Source of the DNA: Segatella copri
GTDB taxonomy: Bacteria > Bacteroidota > Bacteroidia > Bacteroidales > Bacteroidaceae
Direction of reading: 5' to 3'
Length of the DNA stretch: 64,000 nucleotides
NCBI RefSeq assembly: GCF_949820605.1
Contig: NZ_CATKVU010000006.1
Coordinates: 744,001 to 808,000 of the forward strand
Program-made: the position numbers and the translations under genes
Notes under the pieces: generated by a model
Databases searched by the model: none
What the model was told of the DNA's origin: nothing
The model's input: the letters and a program-made list of their open reading frames with translations, nothing else
Shown: piece by piece, positions 36,145-44,332 of the stretch
Position numbering within the stretch: the stretch's first letter is position 1
Layout of the letters: the number at the start of each line of letters is the position of its first letter

Positions 36145-37509
36145 ATGCAGACAGAGGAAACACCCAATACTGACAATAACTACAATTCTCTTCTGAAGAT
36201 TTCATCAGAAGAAGATCTTTTTGTGGAAGATGAAGTAACAGGAGTCAAGAAATACGCTCCAGTAACAACTACTGATGTGGGTCAGTTTAAGAGAGAGGCA
36301 GAACATTTGTATAAGGAGATTCAGCATGCTAAAGATGTATTTAGTTGGAATGCAGGAAAGCATAAAGGCCTTACCTGTTATTTTCATATTTACCAGAACC
36401 TTGCCAAGCAGTTGACAGATTTTCTTAAATATATTCATACGCTCCATAAGAAAGTCTACATTTCCATCTACAAGAGCTATGATGATGAATTCATGGGGAT
36501 TTATACAGATGTTTTAGAGAAGGTGCTCCAGGAAATTCAGACCATCGCCCGGAAGCATTCAGACTATTTGCTCGATAAGGAAGAGGAGTATGGTCAGATT
36601 CCCTATGCTAAGGCTATTTACGAGCAATGCGAGAAGCTTAAAGTTCCTGTAGGAGACGATTATCCGCGTTTTGATTCCCATTACAAGAACTTTGTCTCTA
36701 CTGGTTTGCAGATGTCTTTGGCAGAAACCATCTCCACAGTAAGTACTATTTGTGCTGATTTCCTAGCCTTATACAGAACCCGCTTTTTCCGCACCGACCG
36801 TGAGGCTGTTATTATTTACCATTATATCAAGCGAATTTTCGACGAGGGCACGCTACCTGACCATCTGAAACATGAGGTAAAGGTAAAGAAGCACCGCATG
36901 GAAAGCAGGAGAATAGCCATTACCAACGACAGCTTACAGAAAGTGATGGATGGGGTTGAGGATAAATACAACAATTATACGCTTTGTTCTGACTGGTTTG
37001 AGCGAGAGGAGGATGAGGAAGAAGAACTTGTCCGTACGCTAGTCAGGGAGCAGGCTTCGCCCGAGGATTTTGAAACGCTGTTCAAGTATCAGGGTGAGCA
37101 TAAAATGTGGGAGGCAGAAATTGCCAGGGCTGATGATTTTGAGCGTAACAGCGACTCTTTCTTTGTGAACTGGGTAGATTCCATAAAGTTGGAGGAGAAG
37201 TTGAAGTTCTGGATAAAGGGCAACATTACGTCTCAGCAAAGCTGGTACATAGTCTGGTGCCTGATGAAATATACGTTCCACATGGTGCGTGATAATCAGG
37301 ACAAGGCAGCCTTTGCCGCCCGCATGAACCTGATGTTTCCGGATGCAGAAAAGAAATGTGTGGTTGAGTCGTTCCGCAAGCAGGAAACGCAGAAGAACCA
37401 CAACCACCATTTTTCGGAGTGGCTTGAGGGTTCAGACCCCGATTATCATACCGCCCAGGATCTGTATTATAAGCTGGCGAAAAGGGATGGTTATATGAGA
37501 AGTATTTGA
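36145..37509 (+). CDS. unrecognised 454-residue protein next to the type I operon
   Basis: I do not recognise this protein. ATG 36145 (MQTEETPNTD) is preferred; an upstream in-frame ATG at 36037 would start inside the structured spacer. The sequence is helical and charged, with coiled-coil-like stretches (about 45-150), a Glu-rich run EREEDEEEELVRTLV, and a C-terminal block with W, H and Y residues (NHNHHFSEWLEGS, DYHTAQDLYYKLAKRDG). There is no signal peptide or membrane segment, so it is probably cytoplasmic. Its last 50 codons are repeated after the AbiE pair at 39135-39288. Position between two defence systems suggests a defence-linked or regulatory role, but this is inference. Confidence 0.6.
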   Translation: MQTEETPNTDNNYNSLLKISSEEDLFVEDEVTGVKKYAPVTTTDVGQFKREAEHLYKEIQHAKDVFSWNAGKHKGLTCYFHIYQNLAKQLTDFLKYIHTLHKKVYISIYKSYDDEFMGIYTDVLEKVLQEIQTIARKHSDYLLDKEEEYGQIPYAKAIYEQCEKLKVPVGDDYPRFDSHYKNFVSTGLQMSLAETISTVSTICADFLALYRTRFFRTDREAVIIYHYIKRIFDEGTLPDHLKHEVKVKKHRMESRRIAITNDSLQKVMDGVEDKYNNYTLCSDWFEREEDEEEELVRTLVREQASPEDFETLFKYQGEHKMWEAEIARADDFERNSDSFFVNWVDSIKLEEKLKFWIKGNITSQQSWYIVWCLMKYTFHMVRDNQDKAAFAARMNLMFPDAEKKCVVESFRKQETQKNHNHHFSEWLEGSDPDYHTAQDLYYKLAKRDGYMRSI

Positions 37510-37510
37510 G
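37357..37510 (+). repeat. 154-bp direct repeat, copy A (3' end of the unknown gene)
   Basis: This segment, codons for the last 50 residues of the unknown protein, matches 39135-39288 at 144 of 154 positions. The ten differences fall in two short clusters and mostly leave the encoded residues unchanged. Confidence 0.9.
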
Positions 37511-37580
37511 TTGGTATAGGAAAGTAGAGAGGAAGATTTAGAGATAACTATCGTCCCTGGGCATAAAACAAGGATAAATC

Positions 37581-37628
37581 CGGTAATATTCTACGGCTTT
37601 TTTGAAAATATTCCGTAGAATATTACCG
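37581..37628. promoter_or_regulatory. perfect inverted repeat upstream of the AbiE promoter, probable antitoxin operator
   Basis: CGGTAATATTCTACGG (37581-37596) and CCGTAGAATATTACCG (37613-37628) are exact reverse complements, 16 bp apart. AbiEi antitoxins are known to bind inverted repeats in their own promoters, and this dyad ends 19 bp before the -7 box TATTTTTG (37647-37654). Confidence 0.6.
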
Positions 37629-37646
37629 CTTTTCAAAAAAATATTG

Positions 37647-37654
37647 TATTTTTG
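37647..37654 (+). promoter_or_regulatory. -7 promoter box of the AbiE operon
   Basis: TATTTTTG fits TAnnTTTG and lies 31 bp before the antitoxin ATG, directly downstream of the 16-bp inverted repeat. Confidence 0.6.
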
Positions 37655-37684
37655 CAGCGACAATGATATTAATATAAATGTGAT

Positions 37685-38266
37685 ATGGACAATATAGTTT
37701 GTAAAGTGGAAGCACTAGGAGGCACAATCTCTACTACTGATATTCCTCATATGGCAGAGTATAAGCGATTGTTGAGAGCTAAGGAACGTGGCGACTTGAT
37801 CAAGTTGCGCCAGGGCATTTATGCTGTTCCGGAAGCCCTGCTGAATACAATGATAGATGTGGAGCGGATTGTACCTAAAGGTGTTGTGTGTCTATACAAT
37901 GCCTGGGCTTATCATCAGCTTTCGACAACTGTTCCACCAGCTTTTTGCATTGCCATCGCCAATAAACGGAAAGTAGAGATTCCTGAAACGCTTCCGATAG
38001 AATTGTATTATTGGAAGAAGGAGAATCTGGAGTTTGGCATTATGGAAGCAGAAATATCCGGTTTTCATGTTCGCATAACCGACTTGGAGCGAAGTGTTTG
38101 TGATGCAGTGAAATACAGAAACAAATTGGGGCTGGATGTTTGTGCGGAAGTAATTCGTTCTTATTTGAGAAAGCCCAATCGCAATCTTACTCGTTTGCAG
38201 GATTACGCCCAACGCCTCAGAGTGTTTAATACATTGAAAAATTATCTTGAAATAGCAATAGAATAA
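37685..38266 (+). CDS. AbiEi-type antitoxin of a type IV toxin-antitoxin pair
   Basis: The 193-residue protein has an N-terminal winged-helix region (about 1-60, HMAEYKRLLRAKERGDL then LRQGIYAVPEALL) as in the AbiEi antitoxin-like family, and a C-terminal domain with a conserved DLERSVCDAV motif. It should repress its own operon and neutralise the nucleotidyltransferase toxin. The stop TAA is 1 bp before the toxin ATG. It is preceded by a strong 16-bp dyad and a -7 box. Naming as AbiEi rests on sequence feel and on the partner gene. Confidence 0.82.
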   Translation: MDNIVCKVEALGGTISTTDIPHMAEYKRLLRAKERGDLIKLRQGIYAVPEALLNTMIDVERIVPKGVVCLYNAWAYHQLSTTVPPAFCIAIANKRKVEIPETLPIELYYWKKENLEFGIMEAEISGFHVRITDLERSVCDAVKYRNKLGLDVCAEVIRSYLRKPNRNLTRLQDYAQRLRVFNTLKNYLEIAIE

Positions 38267-38267
38267 G

Positions 38268-39134
38268 ATGGGAAAGAAAAACTACGGTAAGTCTGTTAAG
38301 ACCCGCTTGCTCAATCTGATGAATGAGACAGGCTATAAATATATGTATCTCTTGGCAAGATATTTCAACGAGAGGTTGCTTTACAGAGTATCTGTAAGCC
38401 AATATAAGGACAATTTTTTGCTGAAAGGTGGCTCTTTGCTTTATGCTATGAACGGACTTGAGGCACGTCCTACAGTAGATGTTGATTTCATGGCAGATAG
38501 AATTAGCCGTGATAGGGATTTCCTTGCGCACGTGTTCCAGGAAATTTTGGGCATTGTATGCGATGAGGATGGAGTATCGTTTGATGTTGACAGCATCAAG
38601 TTAGAACCTATCACCGTCGAAAAGAAATATCCTGGCACCCGATTCTATTTTACTGCCCACATGGATACCATTTCTTATAACATGTCTGTTGACATTGGCT
38701 TTGGTGATGTTGTAACTCCATATCCAACAACTATTGACTTCCCATTGCTTTTGCCTGACATTCCATCTGTGAACATACAGGCATATTCCTTGGAGACTGT
38801 TGTTGCCGAGAAATTCCATACGATGATAGACCGAGATGTGCTCAACAGTCGCATGAAAGATTTCTTCGACTGTTACCAACTCCTGACAAAGAGAGACTTG
38901 TCTGATGACACATTATATGATGCGATTAAGGCGACTTTCGATAATAGAGGGCTTACATACAATCCCGAATTGCAGTTGTTTACAGAAAGTTTTGCGACAG
39001 ACGCAGCACGTATAGTTCGCTGGAAAGCATTTCTGAAAAAGATTCAATGGAAAGAAACTCTTGATTTCAAGACTGTTATGGAAGTAATAAAGGAAAGGTT
39101 GCAGCCTATGGCAGAAAGATATTGGGGAAAGTAG
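38268..39134 (+). CDS. AbiEii-type nucleotidyltransferase toxin
   Basis: The 288-residue protein carries the AbiEii/DNA polymerase beta-type signature: LLKGGSLLY (Gly54-Ser56), then ARPTVDVDFM with Asp71 and Asp73 as metal ligands, followed by ETVVAEKFHTM. Such toxins use nucleotides to modify a target when the antitoxin is low, which stops growth and can abort phage infection. It follows the antitoxin gene by 1 bp. Its stop codon is immediately followed by the 154-bp duplicate of the unknown gene's end, so the insertion boundary falls at the last base of this gene. Confidence 0.85.
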   Translation: MGKKNYGKSVKTRLLNLMNETGYKYMYLLARYFNERLLYRVSVSQYKDNFLLKGGSLLYAMNGLEARPTVDVDFMADRISRDRDFLAHVFQEILGIVCDEDGVSFDVDSIKLEPITVEKKYPGTRFYFTAHMDTISYNMSVDIGFGDVVTPYPTTIDFPLLLPDIPSVNIQAYSLETVVAEKFHTMIDRDVLNSRMKDFFDCYQLLTKRDLSDDTLYDAIKATFDNRGLTYNPELQLFTESFATDAARIVRWKAFLKKIQWKETLDFKTVMEVIKERLQPMAERYWGK

Positions 39135-39288
39135 TGCGTTGTGGAGTCGTCTCGCAAGCAGGAAACGCAGAAGAACCACAACCACCATTTTTCGGAGTGG
39201 CTTGAAAGCTCCGATCCCGATTATCATACCGCCCAGGATCTGTATTATAAGCTGGCGAAAAGGGATGGTTATATGAGAAGTATTTGAG
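39135..39288 (+). repeat. 154-bp direct repeat, copy B, in frame with the unknown gene's C-terminus
   Basis: It reads CVVESSRKQETQKNHNHHFS.. in the same frame as copy A, ending with the same YMRSI and stop. Most differences from copy A are synonymous, so it is a coding fragment, not a random duplicate. It has no start codon and is likely a truncated remnant. Confidence 0.88.
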
Positions 39289-39301
39289 GGAGGATGGAGA
39301 A

Positions 39302-39334
39302 GGGAAGGTGCGATGGGAGGGCGCCTTCCCTTTT
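39302..39334 (+). terminator. terminator after the AbiE/duplicate region
   Basis: GGGAAGG..GCG (39302-39312) pairs with CGCCTTCCC (39322-39330), and TTTT follows. Confidence 0.75.
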
Positions 39335-39410
39335 CTCTCTACATATCTCTTTCTTTTCCTTATTTTGAAAGAAAATTCTAGAATTTCTTGGCAGTTTCAA
39401 TAAAAAAGTG

Positions 39411-39418
39411 TATCTTCG
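39411..39418 (+). promoter_or_regulatory. -7 promoter box of the Rpn-family gene
   Basis: TATCTTCG, one mismatch from TAnnTTTG, about 30 bp before the ATG. Confidence 0.5.
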
Positions 39419-39449
39419 CAGCAGATTTTAGAATCTAAATTGATAATTT

Positions 39450-40310
39450 ATGGGTAGATACATCAACCCCTTTACCGACTGGGGCTTCAAGCGTCTCTTC
39501 GGTCAAGAGTTCAGCAAGGACTTGCTGATTAATTTTTTGAACGACTTGTTTGAAGGCGAGTTTCAAATCAAGGACGTAACATTCAAGGATAAGGAACAGC
39601 TTGGAGATACTAATGATCTCCGTGGCTGCATCTTTGACATCTATTGTGTTACCGACGATGACAAGCATTTCATCGTTGAGATGCAGAACAGATGGGTACC
39701 TTTCTTTGTGAATCGTTCCATCTATTATGCTAGTAAGGCTTTTGTTGCCCAACGCAAGAAATTTGATGAAGCTGGTGTCCGCACAGCTATTTTATACCAG
39801 TTTGTACCGGTTTATGTGGTTTGCATCATGAATTTTATGCCAAAGGAGCATGAGGTGACAAAGTTTAGGACAGACGTTGCTTTGAGGGAGAAGTCTAGTG
39901 ACTCGATGTTTTCTGATAAGCTTCGTTTCATCTATCTTTCTCTTCCTTTCTTTGATAAGAGTGAGGAAGAATGCGAGACAGGTTTTGAAAAATGGATTTA
40001 TGTTTTGAAGTATATGGAAGTATTGGAAAGATTGCCTTTTACGGCACAGAAGAAGATATTCAATCATCTTGCTAAATTGGCGGATGTTCGTTGCTTGAGT
40101 AGTGAGGAGCAGGAAAAATACGATGAAAGTATTAAGGCTGTTGATGATTACTACTCTGGCCTTTATGGCTCGTATATTGAAGGCGAGGAAAAGGGAATAG
40201 CTAAGGGTAGAGTGGAAGTAGCCCGTAACTTGTTGGCAATGGGGATGTCTTGGTCACAAATCATGCAGGCTACCGGATTGACAGAAGAAGAATTGAAACA
40301 GCTTCATTAA
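39450..40310 (+). CDS. Rpn family recombination-promoting nuclease (PD-(D/E)XK)
   Basis: The 286-residue protein begins RYINPFTDWGFKRLFG and has the catalytic set Asp63 (CIFDIYC), Glu77 and Gln79 (IVEMQ), the D..E-x-Q form typical of the family. The C-terminus (SWSQIMQATGLTEEELKQ) is the common helical tail. These proteins were first named transposases but act as DNA endonucleases that raise recombination. Here it lies in the defence island, with its own promoter and terminator, and could use either role. There are no terminal inverted repeats around it. Confidence 0.88.
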   Translation: MGRYINPFTDWGFKRLFGQEFSKDLLINFLNDLFEGEFQIKDVTFKDKEQLGDTNDLRGCIFDIYCVTDDDKHFIVEMQNRWVPFFVNRSIYYASKAFVAQRKKFDEAGVRTAILYQFVPVYVVCIMNFMPKEHEVTKFRTDVALREKSSDSMFSDKLRFIYLSLPFFDKSEEECETGFEKWIYVLKYMEVLERLPFTAQKKIFNHLAKLADVRCLSSEEQEKYDESIKAVDDYYSGLYGSYIEGEEKGIAKGRVEVARNLLAMGMSWSQIMQATGLTEEELKQLH

Positions 40311-40444
40311 TTTAATCTTACATAGATAGTGTTACAAGCATTTGGGATTATGCATTTTGGGTTGCGTTTTTCCATATAATCTTAAACAAGAATTAAGTTC
40401 CCGTTTGGGAATAATATATTTGGGTAACTTTGGTTGCTTTTGTT

Positions 40445-40487
40445 AAAAGCATCTTCTTCATGGATGGTGAAGGAGGTGCTTTTTTAT
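40445..40487 (+). terminator. terminator after the Rpn gene
   Basis: AAAAGCATCTTCTTCA pairs with TGAAGGAGGTGCTTTT (two mismatches), followed by a T run. Confidence 0.7.
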
Positions 40488-40711
40488 TTTTATTAGGCAA
40501 TTTTTCCCAAGATTCCCACGATTTTTCCCAACGTTGGGAAAAATGAGGGATTTTTTGGGGAAAGGGGAATGAATTTTCTGTTTTCTTTACTTTCTAACTC
40601 TCTATTTCTTCTTCTTTTTACTTTTTCCCAAGAAATGCCCGATTTTTCCCAAAAACGTGGGTTTTTCGGGGGAGTTGTGGGAAAGGGATTGTTTTGCTTT
40701 TTTTTCTGCAG
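40488..40711. repeat. TTTTTCCCAA repeat region with a perfect palindrome
   Basis: TTTTTCCCAA occurs at 40501, 40522, 40622 and 40643. The copy at 40522 is part of a perfect 22-bp palindrome, TTTTTCCCAAC then GTTGGGAAAAA, ending at 40543. The last copy continues into CGTGGGTTTTTCGGG. Copies within each pair are 21 bp apart, about two helical turns, and the two pairs are about 100 bp apart. The pattern fits iterons of a replication origin or repeated operators for the downstream cassette. No gene is supported here. Confidence 0.55.
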
Positions 40712-40719
40712 TACTTTTG
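40712..40719 (+). promoter_or_regulatory. -7 promoter box of the DUF3987 cassette
   Basis: TACTTTTG matches TAnnTTTG, downstream of the TTTTTCCCAA region and about 70 bp before the first cassette ATG. Confidence 0.55.
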
Positions 40720-40790
40720 CAGCGTCGAAGAAACAAGACAACGCCGAAATGGTTTGGTGCTCTTGAAAACCTCTTCGTACATTATATAAT

Positions 40791-41072
40791 ATGTATACTC
40801 AGATTATGAGAGTGGTGCAGCAGGGCGAGACCTTCGCTGTGCAGAGTCAGAAAAGTGAGAACGGACAGATGATGAAATGTAACATCGTTCTCCAGGAGAT
40901 GGGCGGCAAGTATGAGAACCAGTATGCTGCGGCAATGTTGGGTAATATGGCCCAGTGTAAGTATGCTCCGGGCGAGCTGGTGGCTGTTACGCTTCGCTTT
41001 ACTACCCATGAGCACAATGGTCAGGTTTATCAGGATATTCTGGTTACGGACATAGAAAAGGTAAAAGGGTAA
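40791..41072 (+). CDS. small OB-fold-like protein, first gene of the cassette
   Basis: The 93-residue protein is beta-rich. The end, VAVTLRFTTHEHNGQVYQD, resembles the late strands of single-stranded-DNA-binding OB folds and DUF3127-like proteins (NG-x-W/Y-x-D). A role in binding DNA would fit the downstream P-loop protein, but the similarity is weak. An alternative start at 40806 (MRVVQQ) cannot be excluded. A 148-bp gap with AAAAGGTAAAA repeats follows. Confidence 0.45.
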   Translation: MYTQIMRVVQQGETFAVQSQKSENGQMMKCNIVLQEMGGKYENQYAAAMLGNMAQCKYAPGELVAVTLRFTTHEHNGQVYQDILVTDIEKVKG

Positions 41073-41220
41073 AAAAGTAAAAAGGTAAAAAGGGAGGCTT
41101 CGCTTGGAGACTTATTGCGGAGATTCTTAGTTATTAACTGAGTTGAAACAGAGGAGGATTTTCCATGGTAAAGCGCGCAACAATCCGGATGTTTCTTCTC
41201 CTAAAAATTCAATTCAGATT

Positions 41221-41640
41221 ATGGTTAAGAAAGTAAACAAGGTTCAGAACAATGCTCAGAATAATGTTCAGAACCAGCAGGTGAATAATAATGACTGCCA
41301 GCATGTGCAGTTGGGTGGAATGGCTTACTATGATGCTAAGCAGTATTTCCTCTTCAGTCCCCAGGAATCGGGGGTGAATAAGGTTCCTCGATTCCGTTCG
41401 ATGGGCGTGGCTCAGCAAATGCCTGACGGAACGTTTGATTTCGTGGTTCAGCACCGCCTCAGAACTCAGTCGGAACTGATTAAGAAACTGGCGCATGGTC
41501 GTGTGAGCAAGACCAAGGACGGTGCTGTTCAGCTTACCTTGAAGGTGTTCTGCCATGAGGGAATCAACATCGCCCAAACGCTGGCTGTTGAGGCAGAAGA
41601 AGGGGCTGAGGCGGTAGTGGATTACCAACTGAAACATTAG
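41221..41640 (+). CDS. uncharacterised cassette protein with Asn/Gln-rich N-terminus
   Basis: The start at 41221 (MVKKVNKVQNNAQNN) is preferred to an upstream in-frame ATG at 41143 because the intervening residues look like leader sequence. The 139-residue protein has a disordered, Asn- and Gln-rich first 25 residues and then a compact alpha/beta region (YYDAKQYFLFSPQESGV; DFVVQHRLRTQSELIKKLAHG). I do not recognise a family. It precedes the DUF3987 gene by 41 bp and is likely co-transcribed. Confidence 0.6.
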   Translation: MVKKVNKVQNNAQNNVQNQQVNNNDCQHVQLGGMAYYDAKQYFLFSPQESGVNKVPRFRSMGVAQQMPDGTFDFVVQHRLRTQSELIKKLAHGRVSKTKDGAVQLTLKVFCHEGINIAQTLAVEAEEGAEAVVDYQLKH

Positions 41641-41681
41641 GGGTTTGTATTCAACTTAAAACGATAAGTAGAAACAGATAG

Positions 41682-44210
41682 ATGAGTTGTTATTTGATTA
41701 AGGTGGAGAACGGGCACAAGGTTGCCCGCTCCATCACTTCGGAAGAGGAGTATAAGCAGTTGCGTGGAAGCAATGAGCAGAAGGCGAATCTTCGTCTGGC
41801 TCGTGCCGGAAACGATGCTGCGAAACGGAGACTGGTGCAGTTTAATTATTCCGGCCATTATCCGCAAGGTGTGGTGAAGGGAATGAAACTGCCAAGCGGT
41901 GCTTTCGGATTTGATATGGATGAGCCGGAGGCTTTTGCCAAGGCTGCCAAACTGCTGCTGAAAGAACCGGACAAGTACGGACTGCTGATGCTGGAACGCA
42001 GTGCACGACAAGGCGGACATGCGGTGTTTGAACGTGAAAAGGGCAAGACGGTTCTGGAGAATCAGGTGAGGATTGCTACGATGCTCAAGTGCGAAATGGA
42101 TACTTCGGCTCACGACATCAATCGGGTTTATTTCACGACCACATCGGATGACGAAGATCTGCTCTTCCTTTCGCCACGGCTCTTCAAGGATGCTTACGAT
42201 GAGGCTGCTGTGGCTGCTGAAGGGAAAGTCCTGGAAGAGCGTGAAAGATACGGACAGGAGGAACTGCCGGAAGGGGCGCACAAGGCAAACAAGCATTATG
42301 AGCCTTGGAAGGAAGAATTCAAGAAGGATTCTCAAGGGGTTTTTAAGGGGCAGGAATTTAAGAATTCGAGAATTTCTACTTCTGCTGCTTCAGCCTCTAC
42401 TGCGTCAACTTCTTCTACTGCGTCAACTGCTGCTACTTCAACTACTTCTGCTGCTCAGGACAATTATCTCGGGATTCCTTATGGGGAAATCATTAAGAAG
42501 TGGTGGCAGATGTATAATGATGGGCAGGAGCCGATGCGCTCCAACCGCAATACGCTGACCTTTGAGCTGGCTGTGAACCTGCGCCACATCTGTGGTTTTG
42601 ACCGCAATCTGCTGGCTCAGATTATTCCCTGCTACGATGGGTTTCCCGAGCAGGAAAAGATGGCTTGCATCAACTCGGCATTAAACGAGAAAATCACACA
42701 AATGCCTAAGCGGCTGAAGGATGTGCTCTCTACCATCCGTCAGGAACGAATGAAACAGGGAAATGCGGGTGGTGGTTCGGCGACTGACAATGAGGCGCTG
42801 GTAAATGCGCTGGACGAGGCTAACGCCAAGGATGATCTGTTCTATTATAATGCGCTGCCTAAGTTGCCGCAAGGCATTCGGGATTCCATCAGCGCAGTGG
42901 GTCCGGCACTGGCACTGCCTGTAATCACAGCCATCTGTCCTGCCATCGGAATGCTCGCAACGGGCGTGAAGGTTTCCGTTCACGGCAAGATGAACTCGCT
43001 GAATCTCATCTCCTACATCGCCGGTGATTTTGCATCTGGTAAGGGAAGTATTGACCCCGTGATTGACGCATGGACTTCGGAAGTGAAGGAAATGGACAGA
43101 ATGTATCTACAGAAGGAGGATGAATGGCGAGCCAAGAAACGTGCAGCCAAGAACAAGAAGGAGCAGCCGGAAGAGCCGAAACTGCCTGTAAGATGCTTGA
43201 CACTGAACAATACGGTGGCGAATCTGGCTGAACGACTGGCGAACACAGAAGGCAAACACGCCTTCTCGTTTACTCCGGAAGCTGACACCGTAGCGCAGAA
43301 GTGGAAATCGGCGATGAGCGACTTTTCAGTTATGTTGAGACAGGCTTACGACGGAACATGCTATGAGCGTGAGGCAAGAAGTGCAGATGCAGTGAATGTT
43401 CATATAGACAGACTGTTATGGAACGTGGTGATGTGTGGAACGCCTGATGCGCTCTATCGAGTAGTAAGCAATTATACGGATGGTTTCCAGAGCCGTATCA
43501 TCGTGGCAAAAACGCCCGATAATACCTTCACTCCACTTTCTGACAACATGCATGTAATGAACGAACGCCAACGCAACCGCATTATTCAGATTGCTCATCT
43601 TCTGCCTTTGCTGACCGGTGAGGTGGTTCTGCCCAAGCTGGAGAATAAGGGTAGGGAATGGCTGGAACAGATAAGACTGGAAACAATGAAAAATGACGAC
43701 AAGGTGAAAGCCCGCCAGCGTTTCCGTATCTGTCCAACCACCATGAGATTGATGACCTGCATCATGCTCTGCAAGGTTCTGGAAACGCTGATTCAGAAGC
43801 ATGGTTTCAATGGAGCCGAGAAACAGCTGAAGGAGTCACCTGACTTGTGGAAGGGAATGCTCGTAAAGATGCAGACACCAACTATGCTGAATGTCTTTGA
43901 TGTGCTGGCTGACTATCAGTTGGATAATGCGCTCTACTTCTTCCGTAGCCGTATTGAAGAGGCTTTCTCATCAAAGGATTATTGCTGCCAATCTGCTTGG
44001 GACCGTTGTCGTCGGGGTAAGAATGATTCCATCTTCGAACGTCTGGACGTAACCTTCACCTTCGAACAGGCAGAGCAGCAGAGTGTTGCTGTTAAAGGGG
44101 CAAGTGCCACTCATGAATCAGTGAAACAGATGCTGAAAAACTGGAAACGCCAGGGCTTAATCAGCGTATTGCCAGACAGACATTATCAGAAAGTTTCGCC
44201 TACCATATAA
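41682..44210 (+). CDS. DUF3987/BT4734-like P-loop protein (VirE-type)
   Basis: The 842-residue protein has an N-terminal BT4734-like region (about 1-180; LPSGAFGFDMDEPEAF), a Ser/Ala/Thr-rich linker (about 230-262) encoded by simple repeats, and a DUF3987 ATPase-like domain. The P-loop is GDFASGKGS (Gly448-Ser456). Proteins of this type are annotated as VirE or primase/helicase-like and recur in Bacteroidetes accessory loci beside HU-like, smalltalk and amidase genes. A role in replication or processing of a mobile element is plausible but unproven. Confidence 0.75.
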   Translation: MSCYLIKVENGHKVARSITSEEEYKQLRGSNEQKANLRLARAGNDAAKRRLVQFNYSGHYPQGVVKGMKLPSGAFGFDMDEPEAFAKAAKLLLKEPDKYGLLMLERSARQGGHAVFEREKGKTVLENQVRIATMLKCEMDTSAHDINRVYFTTTSDDEDLLFLSPRLFKDAYDEAAVAAEGKVLEERERYGQEELPEGAHKANKHYEPWKEEFKKDSQGVFKGQEFKNSRISTSAASASTASTSSTASTAATSTTSAAQDNYLGIPYGEIIKKWWQMYNDGQEPMRSNRNTLTFELAVNLRHICGFDRNLLAQIIPCYDGFPEQEKMACINSALNEKITQMPKRLKDVLSTIRQERMKQGNAGGGSATDNEALVNALDEANAKDDLFYYNALPKLPQGIRDSISAVGPALALPVITAICPAIGMLATGVKVSVHGKMNSLNLISYIAGDFASGKGSIDPVIDAWTSEVKEMDRMYLQKEDEWRAKKRAAKNKKEQPEEPKLPVRCLTLNNTVANLAERLANTEGKHAFSFTPEADTVAQKWKSAMSDFSVMLRQAYDGTCYEREARSADAVNVHIDRLLWNVVMCGTPDALYRVVSNYTDGFQSRIIVAKTPDNTFTPLSDNMHVMNERQRNRIIQIAHLLPLLTGEVVLPKLENKGREWLEQIRLETMKNDDKVKARQRFRICPTTMRLMTCIMLCKVLETLIQKHGFNGAEKQLKESPDLWKGMLVKMQTPTMLNVFDVLADYQLDNALYFFRSRIEEAFSSKDYCCQSAWDRCRRGKNDSIFERLDVTFTFEQAEQQSVAVKGASATHESVKQMLKNWKRQGLISVLPDRHYQKVSPTI

Positions 44211-44223
44211 TTTTGGAGGGTTA

Positions 44224-44253
44224 TTAAGGGTCAAGGTCACTAAGTGTCATCAA
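44224..44253 (-). repeat. TGACC-type repeat array inside the cassette
   Basis: TTAAGGGTCAAGGTCACTAA then GTGTCATCAAG, on the minus strand CTTGATGACACTTAGTGACC. It is a shorter relative of the 94-bp repeat family, sitting just after the DUF3987 gene. Confidence 0.5.
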
Positions 44254-44332
44254 GTTTTTCGGGTTCTTAAATCAGCCTTAATGGCCGGCCTTGATCCAAT
44301 TATTCATTATCAATTATTAATTGTAAATTATC

